DNA of 64,000 nucleotides. Origin: Nectonema munidae (taxonomy: Eukaryota > Nematomorpha > Nectonematoida > Nectonematidae). The translations under genes were made by a program, and so were the position numbers. The notes beneath the pieces were generated by a model, which worked only from the letters and a program-made list of their open reading frames with translations, searched no databases and was not told the DNA's origin. Positions 27,201 to 39,200 of the stretch are shown here, piece after piece. Position 1 is the first letter of the stretch, and every line of letters starts with the position of its first letter. The stretch is from positions 429,001 through 493,000 of the forward strand of contig JAUIRK010000003.1 in the NCBI GenBank assembly GCA_030549495.1, read 5' to 3'.

Positions 27201-30200
27201 GTGTAATTTGTGTTGATCATATGTGTCATCGCTTGTGTCTAGTAGACGCAATACAAACTTAGGAATTTTAGAAATAGAGCATCTATTAGTTAAATTTTTT
27301 AATCAAAAAGTATAGATTCTATAGAAATCGATTTAAAATTATTATTATATCACCGATTTCCTTTATGGGCTGCTATGGCAAATAAATAATGAATCTTGAC
27401 ATTGACGTCATTGTTATGAATCGATGTACCACTGAAATTCTTCAACATCATCACCACGACCACCAATCATACTTAGCTGTTTCCTTCCATCCTGACACGA
27501 CACACTTGCATTTATATATGTTATCCCTTTCTTCTCCCAAGGTTATATAATATTCAACATCAGACTGCAAATTGCCATCCATAAAATCATCATCAGTCAA
27601 ACGAGATATTGGATAACATAGAATCAATTGTTGTTATTTGGTGTTAAACCATTTGTATTAATTGTAATCTCTTGTTTTTTCATTGCCAAAATGTTTGACA
27701 TATTATTTCGCTTCTCTCTAAAAGAACTCTGAAGAACTTCAACATTCTTTTCGTTTTCATTGCTTTAACGACGCCGCCGTATGCTTAAATATCCATCTGG
27801 TAAGCCTCAATCTTAAGTTTTTTTTTTCTCTTTAGTACTTCACTTTGAAATTAGCAAATACATCCTACCACCATTTTAAGTAAATACTTATTGTATCAAT
27901 TTCCGTTAAATTTACGCTGTATACGTATAAGCCTCATTTGATACACCATCTCTTATTTTTTAATTTCAATCAATCTTCATAGTAATTTTTGTACATCATC
28001 CCTATCTAACTAACCACTTAAATAACTAATTACTTGACCAGTTAGGGAGCGTGAGTAACGTTGGTTGGATACTGGCTTTTTTAATAACTCAAGGTCTTGG
28101 GTTCGATTCCGCATCAAGCCTCCTTTCCTCATAGTTCGATACAAGCGGCGTAATTGTGCCCTCTTTGAACCCCACGCTACCTTTAACTTCACCTTTTAAC
28201 GACATAAGTAACATGGTAAATAACCAACTAACTTATTTTGAAAGTATTTTATTTTTAAGGAATTATTTATTTTTTTATTGAAAGAGTGCGCTATTTTTTT
28301 ATATAAGAAACGAGTACTTCACTCACCCTTCAATTTTATAAGCTTCCAAACACGATCAGAAGCATATTCACTAATTTTTTTGTCTTCTTATGTTTCATAA
28401 ATTTAGTATCACTTTTAGTTTTCAATTATTTCCAACTAAACAGTAAAATTTCTATCTTGTTTGAATTTCGCTTCAATTTTTAACCATGATTTAGTTCAGA
28501 TGTTTTATGTTTATACTTCAAAAAACATTTATTTAGTTTTTTCAAGCTTTTTTTTAGTTCTTTCAAATTTTTAACATGAATGAGAGAATAAAGGCAAACA
28601 GCCTTTTATTTTTAATTCCACCAAAATGCAGGACTATGATCTCTACATATTTTATGCTTGTGAGTAGACTTCCATATTAATCATTTTAATTAATTTTATT
28701 GATTTTTAAAATCATTTTTATTTAATGTTTTCTATCAAGATTGACTTTAGTAGTTTGCAATATCTTCGCAACTTAGTTCTCGTTTTTTGTTAATAAAACT
28801 TATAACTAACTAAATCATTATAATTTTATTCGCAACATCTGAAACTCCTTTGAAATATATAAATAAATGTATACACTTTCTTTTATTCCCTGTCCCATTA
28901 AAATCAATTTTGCCCCTCCCTGTGATTAGTTTTGCCCCTCCCCTTGATCAGTTTTGCCCCCCCCCCCTCCACTGTGCTTAAAGTGGACAACGGGGCTAAT
29001 TTAAACAGGAAAGTCTTGTTCTAAAAATCAAATATATAGCATCCTTGGATATTTTTTTTATTTAATGTTTTTATCAAGATTTCTTTAAATAGTTGGAAAT
29101 GTTTTTATACTTTGCTTAAATTTTTGTTAATAAAACAGGGTACAAATAATTTCATTTTAATGCCATTTATAGCATATAACTTAGAAATTGGAATATCTCA
29201 TTTATATAAATTTAAAGTTTGTAGAATATTTCTTCCAAAAATTTTAAACCGTCAATTTCAATTTAAAATGGCCAAATTTAAATTCACGGCTCCATACATG
29301 TCAATTCATAAACCCATATCCTAAATAAATTTTCAAACAATTTACTTTATTGACTGAATATATGTGTAGGTGGAATATGAAGATTATATTAGATGATTCT
29401 CTCCTTTTCTATGTTACTAATCAAGTTTGGTAACATTTCGTTGCTAATTAAATTTAATTTTAAGCAACAATGCATTTCATTACAGAATAATCAATCCACC
29501 TAACCAATTCATTTGAAATAAACCAGGCTTGTTGACAATTAGTGAGATGAGAGGCTGAGAAATATCTTTTAGCTCCTAATCAATATTGCATCGGATAGTG
29601 GGGTTGTCGAATAATCTACTGTCCGATAAATGAGGTCTGACTGTATTACCAATGAGTCCTTTAATACAACCCTTTCCCTATGGTCTTTAGAAGACAAAGA
29701 CATGTTTAACCTTCGAACACCAAATATAAAATCCGTTCAACCAAAAATTCAGTTCCCTAAATATTTACAAAAAAGATCATTTTTAGTCATGGTATAAAAC
29801 CTTCACTTGGTTAAAGTATTGCATATCTAATAGACTGTACAGATAAATTGTGACCATCCGTTTCAATAACTGGTAATTGGCAATAATTGGCTTTTTATCG
29901 ATGCACGGATAGTACCGTGCATCGATAAAAAGCCAATTGCATAGGAAAGACGTTTATCGATGCACGGATAGTGCAACATTACCAAATTTCGGCTTGGCGG
30001 TGAGCCAATAATTATTTAATAGTTCAGGGTCTCATTTAAAAAAAAATAAATCAACATATAATAAACTATACTGTACTAAAAAATCGACACCATTGTTTAT
30101 TTAAAAATTGTCTAAAGAATCCAAGTCTCAATGGGATGGATGGCATGTGCTTTGTCAATAAATTTGGCTCTGTTTTGGCTAAAGCAACTTTTATATCATT

Positions 30201-33200
30201 ACTCACTTACAATATGTTTCGAGATTTGTTTCAATGGCAGGTAGCATGGAAAACGCTTGCTCACACTCATATGTAGTGGCAAATCGAATCAGAGCAATCT
30301 TTGCAAGCATAGGACTCTCCTATTTTAATCGAAAAATTGGTATGAGATATTTCAGGAAAACATGTTTTGCACTTCCTCAATCATTAACCAAATCAATAAA
30401 CTGCTCTTTAATTAAGAAGTCTTTGAGGTTAGATTATTATTCGAGATCATAAACGGGTTTTTGATAAATTGATAGTATTTTTCAAATTTCTGTAGATTAA
30501 GAAAATAAATAGAAATTTATTGACCTGCTACACGGTGTTTTATGGCCTCCAGGAAATCGAGCAAAATACCCCATAAAGCAATTCATATATTCAAATATGT
30601 TCACTAAAAATGATAGAAATATGCTAAAACAGACCTCAGAAATTTCTACATGCATGTCGTCTAGTTTGCTTTCCAGAAATTGCTGCATTTCTTTCGATAG
30701 TAAGTCGCTTGGAAAATTTTCCTTTGGAAAGCCACTTCACGTTTGAGTGCAGCAAGAGTTTTTCAAATTGAAAATAAACAGGATTTGAAGCAGCTTTAAT
30801 GAAATACACTGTTTAATGACTTCATTGAAAACATTTTTCAGCTCATCGGGTATGGTTTTATGGCTCGGCACATTACATCTGCACATTTTTACATAGCCAG
30901 ATTCCGACTTAATTCCATGTGCTGTAAAAAAATGTATCACTTTGTCAAATGTTTCTCTTACAGTTGTTCTATTGCTGAGTTTTGCAAAATAAAAAATTGT
31001 CTTCGAGATTCTTGTCATATACATATTGTACGCAAACGCAAGGGTGAGACAAGTTTGCAGCATCCATCGTTTCATCAATCTGAACAAAAAAGTTGAAAAT
31101 CGAATTCCCAATCAATAAAACCACGTCTGACATGTCATCAGAATTCAGATGTTATTTATCAAACATGAATTTGTGAAATCGTTCAGCCAATATTTTTGTT
31201 TACCGAACTCTAGTGCTTCACTGCCAGCGCAAGCTTCACTTGACAGGCTTTAAAAAAGTGGATGCTAACACTTCAGAACACAGAAGACATTTATATTCCT
31301 TTTCCCCACCAGACGTTAATGAAGTAAAACGAAATTTCAAGTGAGAGTCGTCATATTTCATTTTTTAGACATTAAGAAAATTTCACATTTACAAATTATG
31401 CCTGAAAAGCAATAAAAGAAAAATATAGTACTCAATTCAAAGACTAGCAGCTTATTGGTTCTTTTAAATGTGATTTATTGGAAAAATGGCAAATGACCCG
31501 ATATGGGTGCAATATTTTAAGAAAAAAACGATTCACTCAGTGCCTCTTCTCAATCCCAATGAAACTTCTTCGCAGCACACGAACTTGAAAAGCACTGAGC
31601 TAGAAGGTTGTTGCAATCAGAATTTCAAACAAGGTAATTTGACTTCATAAAATCTGTGCAGTTGTGGTGGGATTGAGAGCTTACAATGCAAGTATAATGT
31701 CGGGTAATAATGGTGGTGTGTGTTCATAGGACAAACAATTTTTTATAATAATTTTGAAAATTATAAAAAAAAAAAGTTTCATCCCTGTCCTCAAATTTTG
31801 AGGATGTGACCCCTGAATAAAAGTATCCTAAGATAACTTATTTATTGTCTGCTCTTTATTGGATCTAATGCGTTAATTTGTATATAGTTTATTTTGCACT
31901 TATATTATTTTCTGTACAAACAATTTTACTATGCTGCATTTATCACGTTTCACTTGGGAGATGGAATAATAGTTCATTCATATAAATTTAAGGTTTGTAG
32001 CAAATTTTCTTCCTCAAATTTTGGGCATTTCTTTTTAAATTGGCCAAATTTAACAAATTACTTTACAACTGAATATATGTGTAGGTGTAGCAATAATATG
32101 ACGATTATATAACATGATTCTTTTCTTTTCTATGTTAGTAATCTAACTTGCTAACATTTCGTTGCTAAAATTGTTAGCATTTATCATTTTTTAAGTGGCA
32201 AAGTGTCTGATTACAGAGTAATCAATCCCTCTAACCCAGGGGTTCCCAACCCTGGGGTCTCCAAATATTTTTCTTGGGGTCACCAAGACCTCAAAATAAA
32301 AACATTGTCAACTAAGAGTTTTTAAGGATATACATACAGTCACATATTGGTAAATCAATTTTAATTTTCATATCTTTTAAAGAAAGACATGGGGAGAGAA
32401 GAAAAAAAGCTGTCAAATAACCATTGATTTATTAAAACCTCAGCAAAATTGTGACAGTATCTCTAGTTAAACTTATAACTTTGGTTCTATATTATATACT
32501 CGTTTGAAAATTAATAAATATATACAGTTTTGAACACATAACACTTTATAGTTTTAATTTTTTCACAATCATGATTACTTTTTGGGAAATGTCAATCAAA
32601 ATTTTGATTGATGAGAAATATATCTAATATAATATACCTTCAAATTTTACATGAAATATACACATTCATCACGTCAAATCAACAAAGCCAATTTCATCTG
32701 ACTACGAGAACATTCATTCAAATTTTACATGAAATACACACATTTTTATAACAAATCAACAATGCCAATTCCAATCATAGATTGTTTTTGGATTTAGAAT
32801 TTGAAAATACTTGTAAACGTGAATCAAATTTGCAAAGCAGGTGTTTTACACATATGTACCCATTTTCAAGTAAGGAATCTAACAATGATGTTTATTTTTT
32901 ATAAAAATTAATCATACCTGTCAAAAAATGAATGACATATGACACTTCAACTAAAATAAAGGACTTCATGATTAAATAGTTATAAGTATCTATATATGTA
33001 ATTTATTTGTCACAGAACAAATAGAATTATAAGTAGGCAAAAAAAGAAAATATAACTGAAAATGATATAGAACTAAAAACGGGATTTTATACTGAATTCA
33101 ATGAGGTGATTTTTTTTAATGAAATTAATTAAATACAAAACAAGTACTCTGTAGAGTCATATTTTGATGCGCATCATTTTATTTGAAGGAGAAAGACAGT

Positions 33201-36200
33201 TCGTTTATACCATTCACTCTATAATATCTCGAAACAAGCTGAATCGGTCAATTTAAATAAGTTTTGTGCTTGACCATTTTGAGAAAGTTTTATACGTATA
33301 ATCAAACAATATACAAATGAACGAAGATGATAAAGTTGAAACATAATTTATTTATAATAAAAATTTGATCGTTTTTTTTTTATATCTAATCATTTATTAA
33401 AAATGCTTTTTTTAAGGGGTGCCATTTCATTGCCCAGTCAACAACCTTAGGGGGTGGGACTTGGGGATGTAAAAAAATTCCCCTTCTAGTTTCATCCAAA
33501 AAATGGGATCAGTGATAGAGTGTGTGCTCGGTTGGAGCACCCGAAATATTAGTGCACGTCAGGGTTTAACAACTGCCAGAGTAAAACAACTCAACCCCAC
33601 ACTGATAGCGACTCATTGCCTCCCTCGCCGAGAAAACCTTGCTTCTCGATAAAAGCCACTTCAGCTTACCACTTTTATAGATGTTATTTAATAGTAAAAT
33701 GAATTAAATCATCAGCATTGAATACAAGGCTGTTTAGTCAAAAAGTGCTCTGATATTGGATCCGAATATGAACGCCAGCTTTACTATTCTTCTGTCAGGA
33801 GGCTATCACGAGGAAAAGTGCTTCATTCTGAGTGGAGAGCTGCATGAGAATACAAATGTTTGCGAAGACCCTTCGATATCCAAGCCAAGGATCTTTCAGA
33901 AGAAGTCTTCTAACCATAATCTTGAAGAGAAGTTTATAGAGATCCAGCATGAGGAAACTCTTTGTTTTAACTTTCAGTGACAAGCTCTAAGTGCGTTCTG
34001 GACTGCTGTGAAAAAAAGAAACCAGTCCTGAGATTTGAGGCTGTGAAAGTGTTATAGCCTTTCGCTACAACCTCTTTGTTTGAATCACGATTTGCAGCTC
34101 TGACTGCCATCAAAACTAAAAGCTAAGGTTGAAGCTTTGGCTGGAACCGAAACATGATTTGAAGGTAGCACTTTTAAAGACTGAACCACGAATAGAGAAA
34201 CTTGGCAACATGGTTCAAGCCGAAGGCTCCAATTAAAATTAATTTACCATTTCACACATTAAGCTTGTTTTTTTAACCCTCGCAAGACAGGCATGGCTTT
34301 TTACTCCACGCTATTTTTCAATGATGAAATTCGTGTAGAAAAATATATCTGACCCCATCAAAAAACAACATGTAAATTTTTTTCTTCGTTTCATCTAAAT
34401 TATTTGAAAATAAAAAATATCATCATATGTGTTGTTTTTGAAATTTTGGTCGTTTTGTTACTTCGTGGTGAATTTGTAGATGGCGTTAATTTTGATATTT
34501 TGATCGAAATTTCAATTAACAGAAGCTTATACACTCAATGGTATGTTTTTCAATAAAAATAATAAATATTATAAACTATAATAATAAATTCTTTGTATTT
34601 CTTAAAAAAATTTTACATACGAACCATTTGCAATACTCAACAAGTATCATCGGCGTCAACTTTGAGGAGAAATAAAAGGATAAACTACAAACGGATATCA
34701 AGGTCGAATTTTAGTGAAATTATAATTGAAAAATGTTGACAAAATAATGAGGACGGGTAAGGAACTAACAAAATTAGTTTGGCGACAATTCTGAACGATC
34801 TTTTATATAATGCTATATAAAAACTATAAATTAACAATTATACTATCACAAAACAGGATTTTATTATAAAAAATGAAATTTTATAACTAATATTTCAATA
34901 AAAACATTATAAAAAAAATTGTGAATCTTAAAAAAAATTTCATTTACAATTTGAACAAATGTAATAGGTATGTTTTTTACATATATGTTTTTTGCACGCA
35001 TCACACTTTCTCGTACCTCTGGTTCTAGATTGCTTCGAATCCAAATAACAAAATCCTCTACTACTCTGTGTTTCGCTAGGCAACTCTTGATCCTCGAATC
35101 CGCAAAAATTCAGTAAACTGCGAATACGGAAAGGGGTGTCCACGCTGTTTGCCCGCAGTAGCATTGACCTTTGGCAGAGCTCTAAAGAAAGATCTCATGA
35201 AAAATTTTCTACCCCCTTTTTTCGTACTTGGAAATTTTTCTGGGCAATTATGTTTTACTATTATCCAGCTATTGTGCACGGCTATATCTAAGTAATTAGT
35301 AAAAATAGCCATGGTCCACCTTCTTGAAGATCTATAAGTAGAATATGACCTGAGCATTTGGTTGGTTTTATCTACTTCTCCCTTGAATTGATTATACAAA
35401 ATAATTGTCTCGGGTTTACCTTTATCACCAACTAATTCAATCTCACTCAAATGTTGGCTAGGCATAACATACACTACTTTAAAATTTCGCTGTGCATGTT
35501 TCAGAGGAATGTAAGTAGTAAGTGAACAGTAATTTGTATATAAAAATTTTTATTCAGTTTCAACAAGGCCTAGTTGTTGTAAGTTTTTAGGTCTGAAAAT
35601 ATGGGGTATGAAAACGCCGTTTGACCTGAGTGTCCCGCATATTGTAATGCCCCTGGAAGTTGCCCATACACATAAATCGTGTGAAGTAAAAAATCTGTCC
35701 GTAATAACTCGACATCCTAAAGGTATATTAGAACCAGTAACTAACCTTTTGACAATGTTAGTACCCCCAAAATAGCTTTTATCGCTTAACCCAGAAATAT
35801 AAATCTGTTTTCAGTATGTAAAGAGACCTAGCATATGTACAGTGATATACCTTAATTCCGTATCGACCAGGCTTAGAAGGATCATACATTTTGATTCTAC
35901 AATTACCTCTAAATTTGACAAGTTGTTCATCAATTGTCACATAATCTTTGAGGAACGAAAAAATATGAGCAATTAGAATAAAAAAAGTCGTGCATATATC
36001 TTATAGCAGATATTTTGTCATTTTTATCAAAACAAATGAAAGAGTGGATAAGCATAAACATGTTTCGTGTCATAGAAGCTCTGAGAAAAGGTTCGTCATT
36101 CTTTTCATTGAACAAGTATTTCATATTGATATATTGGTTTTTTGATTGTCCCATATGTATTAAACATCCAAAATATGCCATGAGATCAGAAAGTTGAAAC

Positions 36201-39200
36201 TTTTCAAAAGTAGAACGCAAAAATTCATATTTAGGAGATTCCAGACTAAAAATTTATTTACATAGCAAAAAATAATATAAAAAACAACAAAACTTACGAA
36301 AAGTTTTGACGCATTTTCTCTTTAGTGCCGTTGAAAATATGCAAAAAAACTTTTGTGGTAAAAAACAGTTCAAAAATTTCAAGAGAACCACTAAGATGAA
36401 GCACTGCTTGCAGGACCAGGTGGACTTTGATATACATTTCTAATATTTTGGTTGAAAGGACGGCCCTGATTTGATCTAGAAGAATCCCAAAAATACTCAG
36501 TATTATCTGGTATTATGAGTGAACCGCAAACTAAATCTTATTCAGAAGCAGATGTTGAATCCATTTCAGAAAATGAGGTACTTGTGGTCTCACTAGAAGA
36601 AGAAGAAGAACCCAGAGAACTCATGGAAAAAAGTAAGTTTGAAAAACAAACTTTGATTGGAAGGAAAATCTGGATGGAGAAAGAAGTTAATTTTTATTCC
36701 AAAGGAAGTTCAAGTGAAATAAATCAATATAAGAAACACTATCTTTTTCACAGTAGAAAGAAGTTTCAGATTTTCATCGATAAAAATGAAAAGTAATAAA
36801 ATCAATAAACCACTATATATATTTTTTTATATTTCTCCATTTGCTGCGAGCTATCAAATAACCAAGAAAAGTATATGGTAGATATCACGCCATATGATCT
36901 CTTTACTTTTTTATTGTTAATATGATGGCTCAATACACCATTCATGCACAGATCACATAGGCTAGCTTATAAATAGCAGGTTCCCACGTTGTCTGTATCT
37001 GGTAAATGATTGACTTGTATGATTGATTGTTATTGTGTAATTGATAAATCTTTGTATACGACCATATAGAAAAAGCATGATACATGGCAATTTATACTCA
37101 CACCAGCAAATTTTTTAGTTTCAAAGTTTTTGTGAGAGTAATCCAGGGAATGAAGAAAAAACCAGTTATATACAGTTAAAATAACATTTCAACTTGTGGA
37201 TTAACGCCATTCAAAAAATGAAAAAATTTATATAATTTTTTCATACAAAAATATTTTCATATTTTTTATATTTTTATAGGAAATTTTTTTAAATTAATAT
37301 CATTAGTCAAAAATTAAACGCTCTTAACATCAATTATCTTTCTCTAATTTAATTTAAGCTCATTTAAATCAACATTCATGCTGTTTTTCTTTTGCTATGT
37401 AAAAAAAAGAGATAAAAGAATCAAGTGGAGTAAGTTTAATATACCTGGTCTTGCGAGGGAAGAATGTGTCAGAATATTATTCCAGAAGTGGTTGTTTTAA
37501 TTAATGTCAAGTTTTAAATTCATCATGCTGTGAATATAATAAAATTTAATGATAATTTTGTCTTTTTCATGATCTTAAAGTACCTCTCTTCTAGATATAT
37601 TCATTACAATTGGCGTCCCTTATTTTTACAGCTAGCTAATCATATGTAGTTTTAATAAAGTATATGCAACTAAATTAGTAGGGTCCTGTCATATTTTGAG
37701 AATTATAATTGGGGGTGCCTAAAAAAAGGTTGGGAACCACTGTTCTAACCAATTAATCTGATATGAACCAGGGCCAGCCACAATTGGTGAGAAGAGAGGT
37801 TGGGAAAAATCTCTGGGCTCAGTTGTAATTAATCTTTATCGTGTGGTAAATTCACAATATTTAAAAAATCGACCACTTTTGTTGAGAATCTGGTAAAGAG
37901 ATGTACATATTTTAAGTAAAATCTGCAATGGAAGAAAGATCAATTAAAAATGCTGTCATTACATCCCAGCAAGAAGTTAAATTCAAGGTTAAAGTAGAAG
38001 GTAATTGTTTATTAAAATCATTTTTACTTGAAAATATATAATAATTGTTTACCTTATTTAAATATTTTAATAATAATTTTAGAAGTGCCTATTGAAAGAA
38101 TTGAAAAAGAAACTATTGAAGTCACTGAAGGATCCGTTCTTGAATACACAGTAAAGTTTGAAGAAAAACCATCAGAAGTCAAATGGATGAAGGATAGCGT
38201 TGAGATTTATGAAGATGAACGAATAAAATTCGTAGAAGAGGACTTAACTTATAAACTAGTGATAACAAAGATAAAACCAGAAGAAGAAGGAGTTTACGCT
38301 GTCATTACACCCCAGCAAGAAGTTAAATTCAAGGTTAAAGTAGAAGGTAATTGTTTATTAAAATCATTTTTACTTGAAAATATATAATAATTGTTTACCT
38401 TATTTAAATATTTTAATAATAATTTTAGAAGTGCCTATTGAAAGAATTGAAAAAGAAACTATTGAAGTCACTGAAGGATCTGTTCTTGAATACACAGTAA
38501 AGTTTGAAGAAAAACCATCAGAAGTCAAATGGATGAAGGATAGCGTTGAGATTTATGAAGATGAACGAATAAAATTCGTAGAAGAGGACTTGACTTATAA
38601 ACTAGTGATTACAAAAATAAAACCAGAAGAAGAAGGAGTTTACGCTGTCATTACACCCCAGCAAGAAGTTAAGTTCAAAGTTAAAGTAGAAGGTAATTGT
38701 TTATTAAAATCATTTCTACTTGAAAATATATAATAATTGTTTACCTTATTTAAATATTTTAATAATAATTTTAGAAGTGCCTATTGAAAGAATTGAAAAA
38801 GAAACTATTGAAGTCACTGAAGGATCCGTTCTTGAATACACCGTAAAGTTTGAAGAAAAACCATCAGAAGTCAAATGGATGAAGGATAGCGTTGAGATTT
38901 ATGAAGATGAACGAATAAAATTCGTAGAAGAGGACTTGACTTATAAACTAGTGATTACAAAGATAAAACCAGAAGAAGAAGGAGTTTACGCTGTCATTAC
39001 ACCCCAGCAAGAAGTTAAGTTTAAAGTTAAAGTAGAAGGTAATTGTTTATTAAAATCATTTTTACTTGAAAATATATAATAATTGTTTACCTTATTTAAA
39101 TATTTTAATAATATAATTTTAGAAGTGCCTATTGAAAGAATTGAAAAAGAAACTATTGAAGTCACTGAAGGATCCGTTCTTGAATACACAGTAAAGTTTG

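Larger units (their letters stand above)
32237..37742. mobile_element. hAT-type element with a nested piggyBac, 5.5 kb in total
   Basis: The left end is CAGGGGTTCCCAACC at 32,237 and the right end, inverted, is CAGTGGTTCCCAACC ending at 37,742 (14 of 15 matching). The flanking 8-mers are CTCTAACC (32,229-32,236) and TTCTAACC (37,743-37,750), a target duplication with one change. The related repeat at 29,500 reads straight through this point (CCACCTAACCAATTCATTTG), which supports the junction. Without the piggyBac at 34,277-37,459 the hAT is about 2.3 kb. I did not recognise a hAT transposase in it, so it is probably non-autonomous. Confidence 0.82.
17654..38082 (+). other. 20.4-kb intron composed largely of mobile elements
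   Basis: No intact Ig exon is present between 17,654 and 38,082, against a spacing of 82 bp on both sides. The interval holds three hAT-type elements, a piggyBac, a jockey-like LINE, two SINEs, hairpins and short tandem repeats (listed separately). Stretches where I see nothing specific include 18,430-19,050, 19,150-20,330, 26,760-28,030, 28,190-28,700, 32,780-33,480 and 33,660-34,270. If the gene is functional, a spliceosome must join 17,653 to 38,083 across it; the phase is compatible. Confidence 0.75.

Noticed and set aside
28040-28112. Possible tRNA gene with B-box GGTTCGATTCC
   Set aside because: No acceptor stem or proper anticodon arm is visible, and a second inverted copy with the same 3' extension exists, so it is a SINE.
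33756-33980. Plus-strand 74-codon frame beginning MDPNMNASF
   Set aside because: It resembles no family I know and lies inside a non-autonomous hAT element; probably chance.
36515-36796. Plus-strand frame with an acidic run (SLEEEEEP)
   Set aside because: It lies antisense to the Ser-rich N-terminus of the piggyBac transposase and has no splice or domain support.
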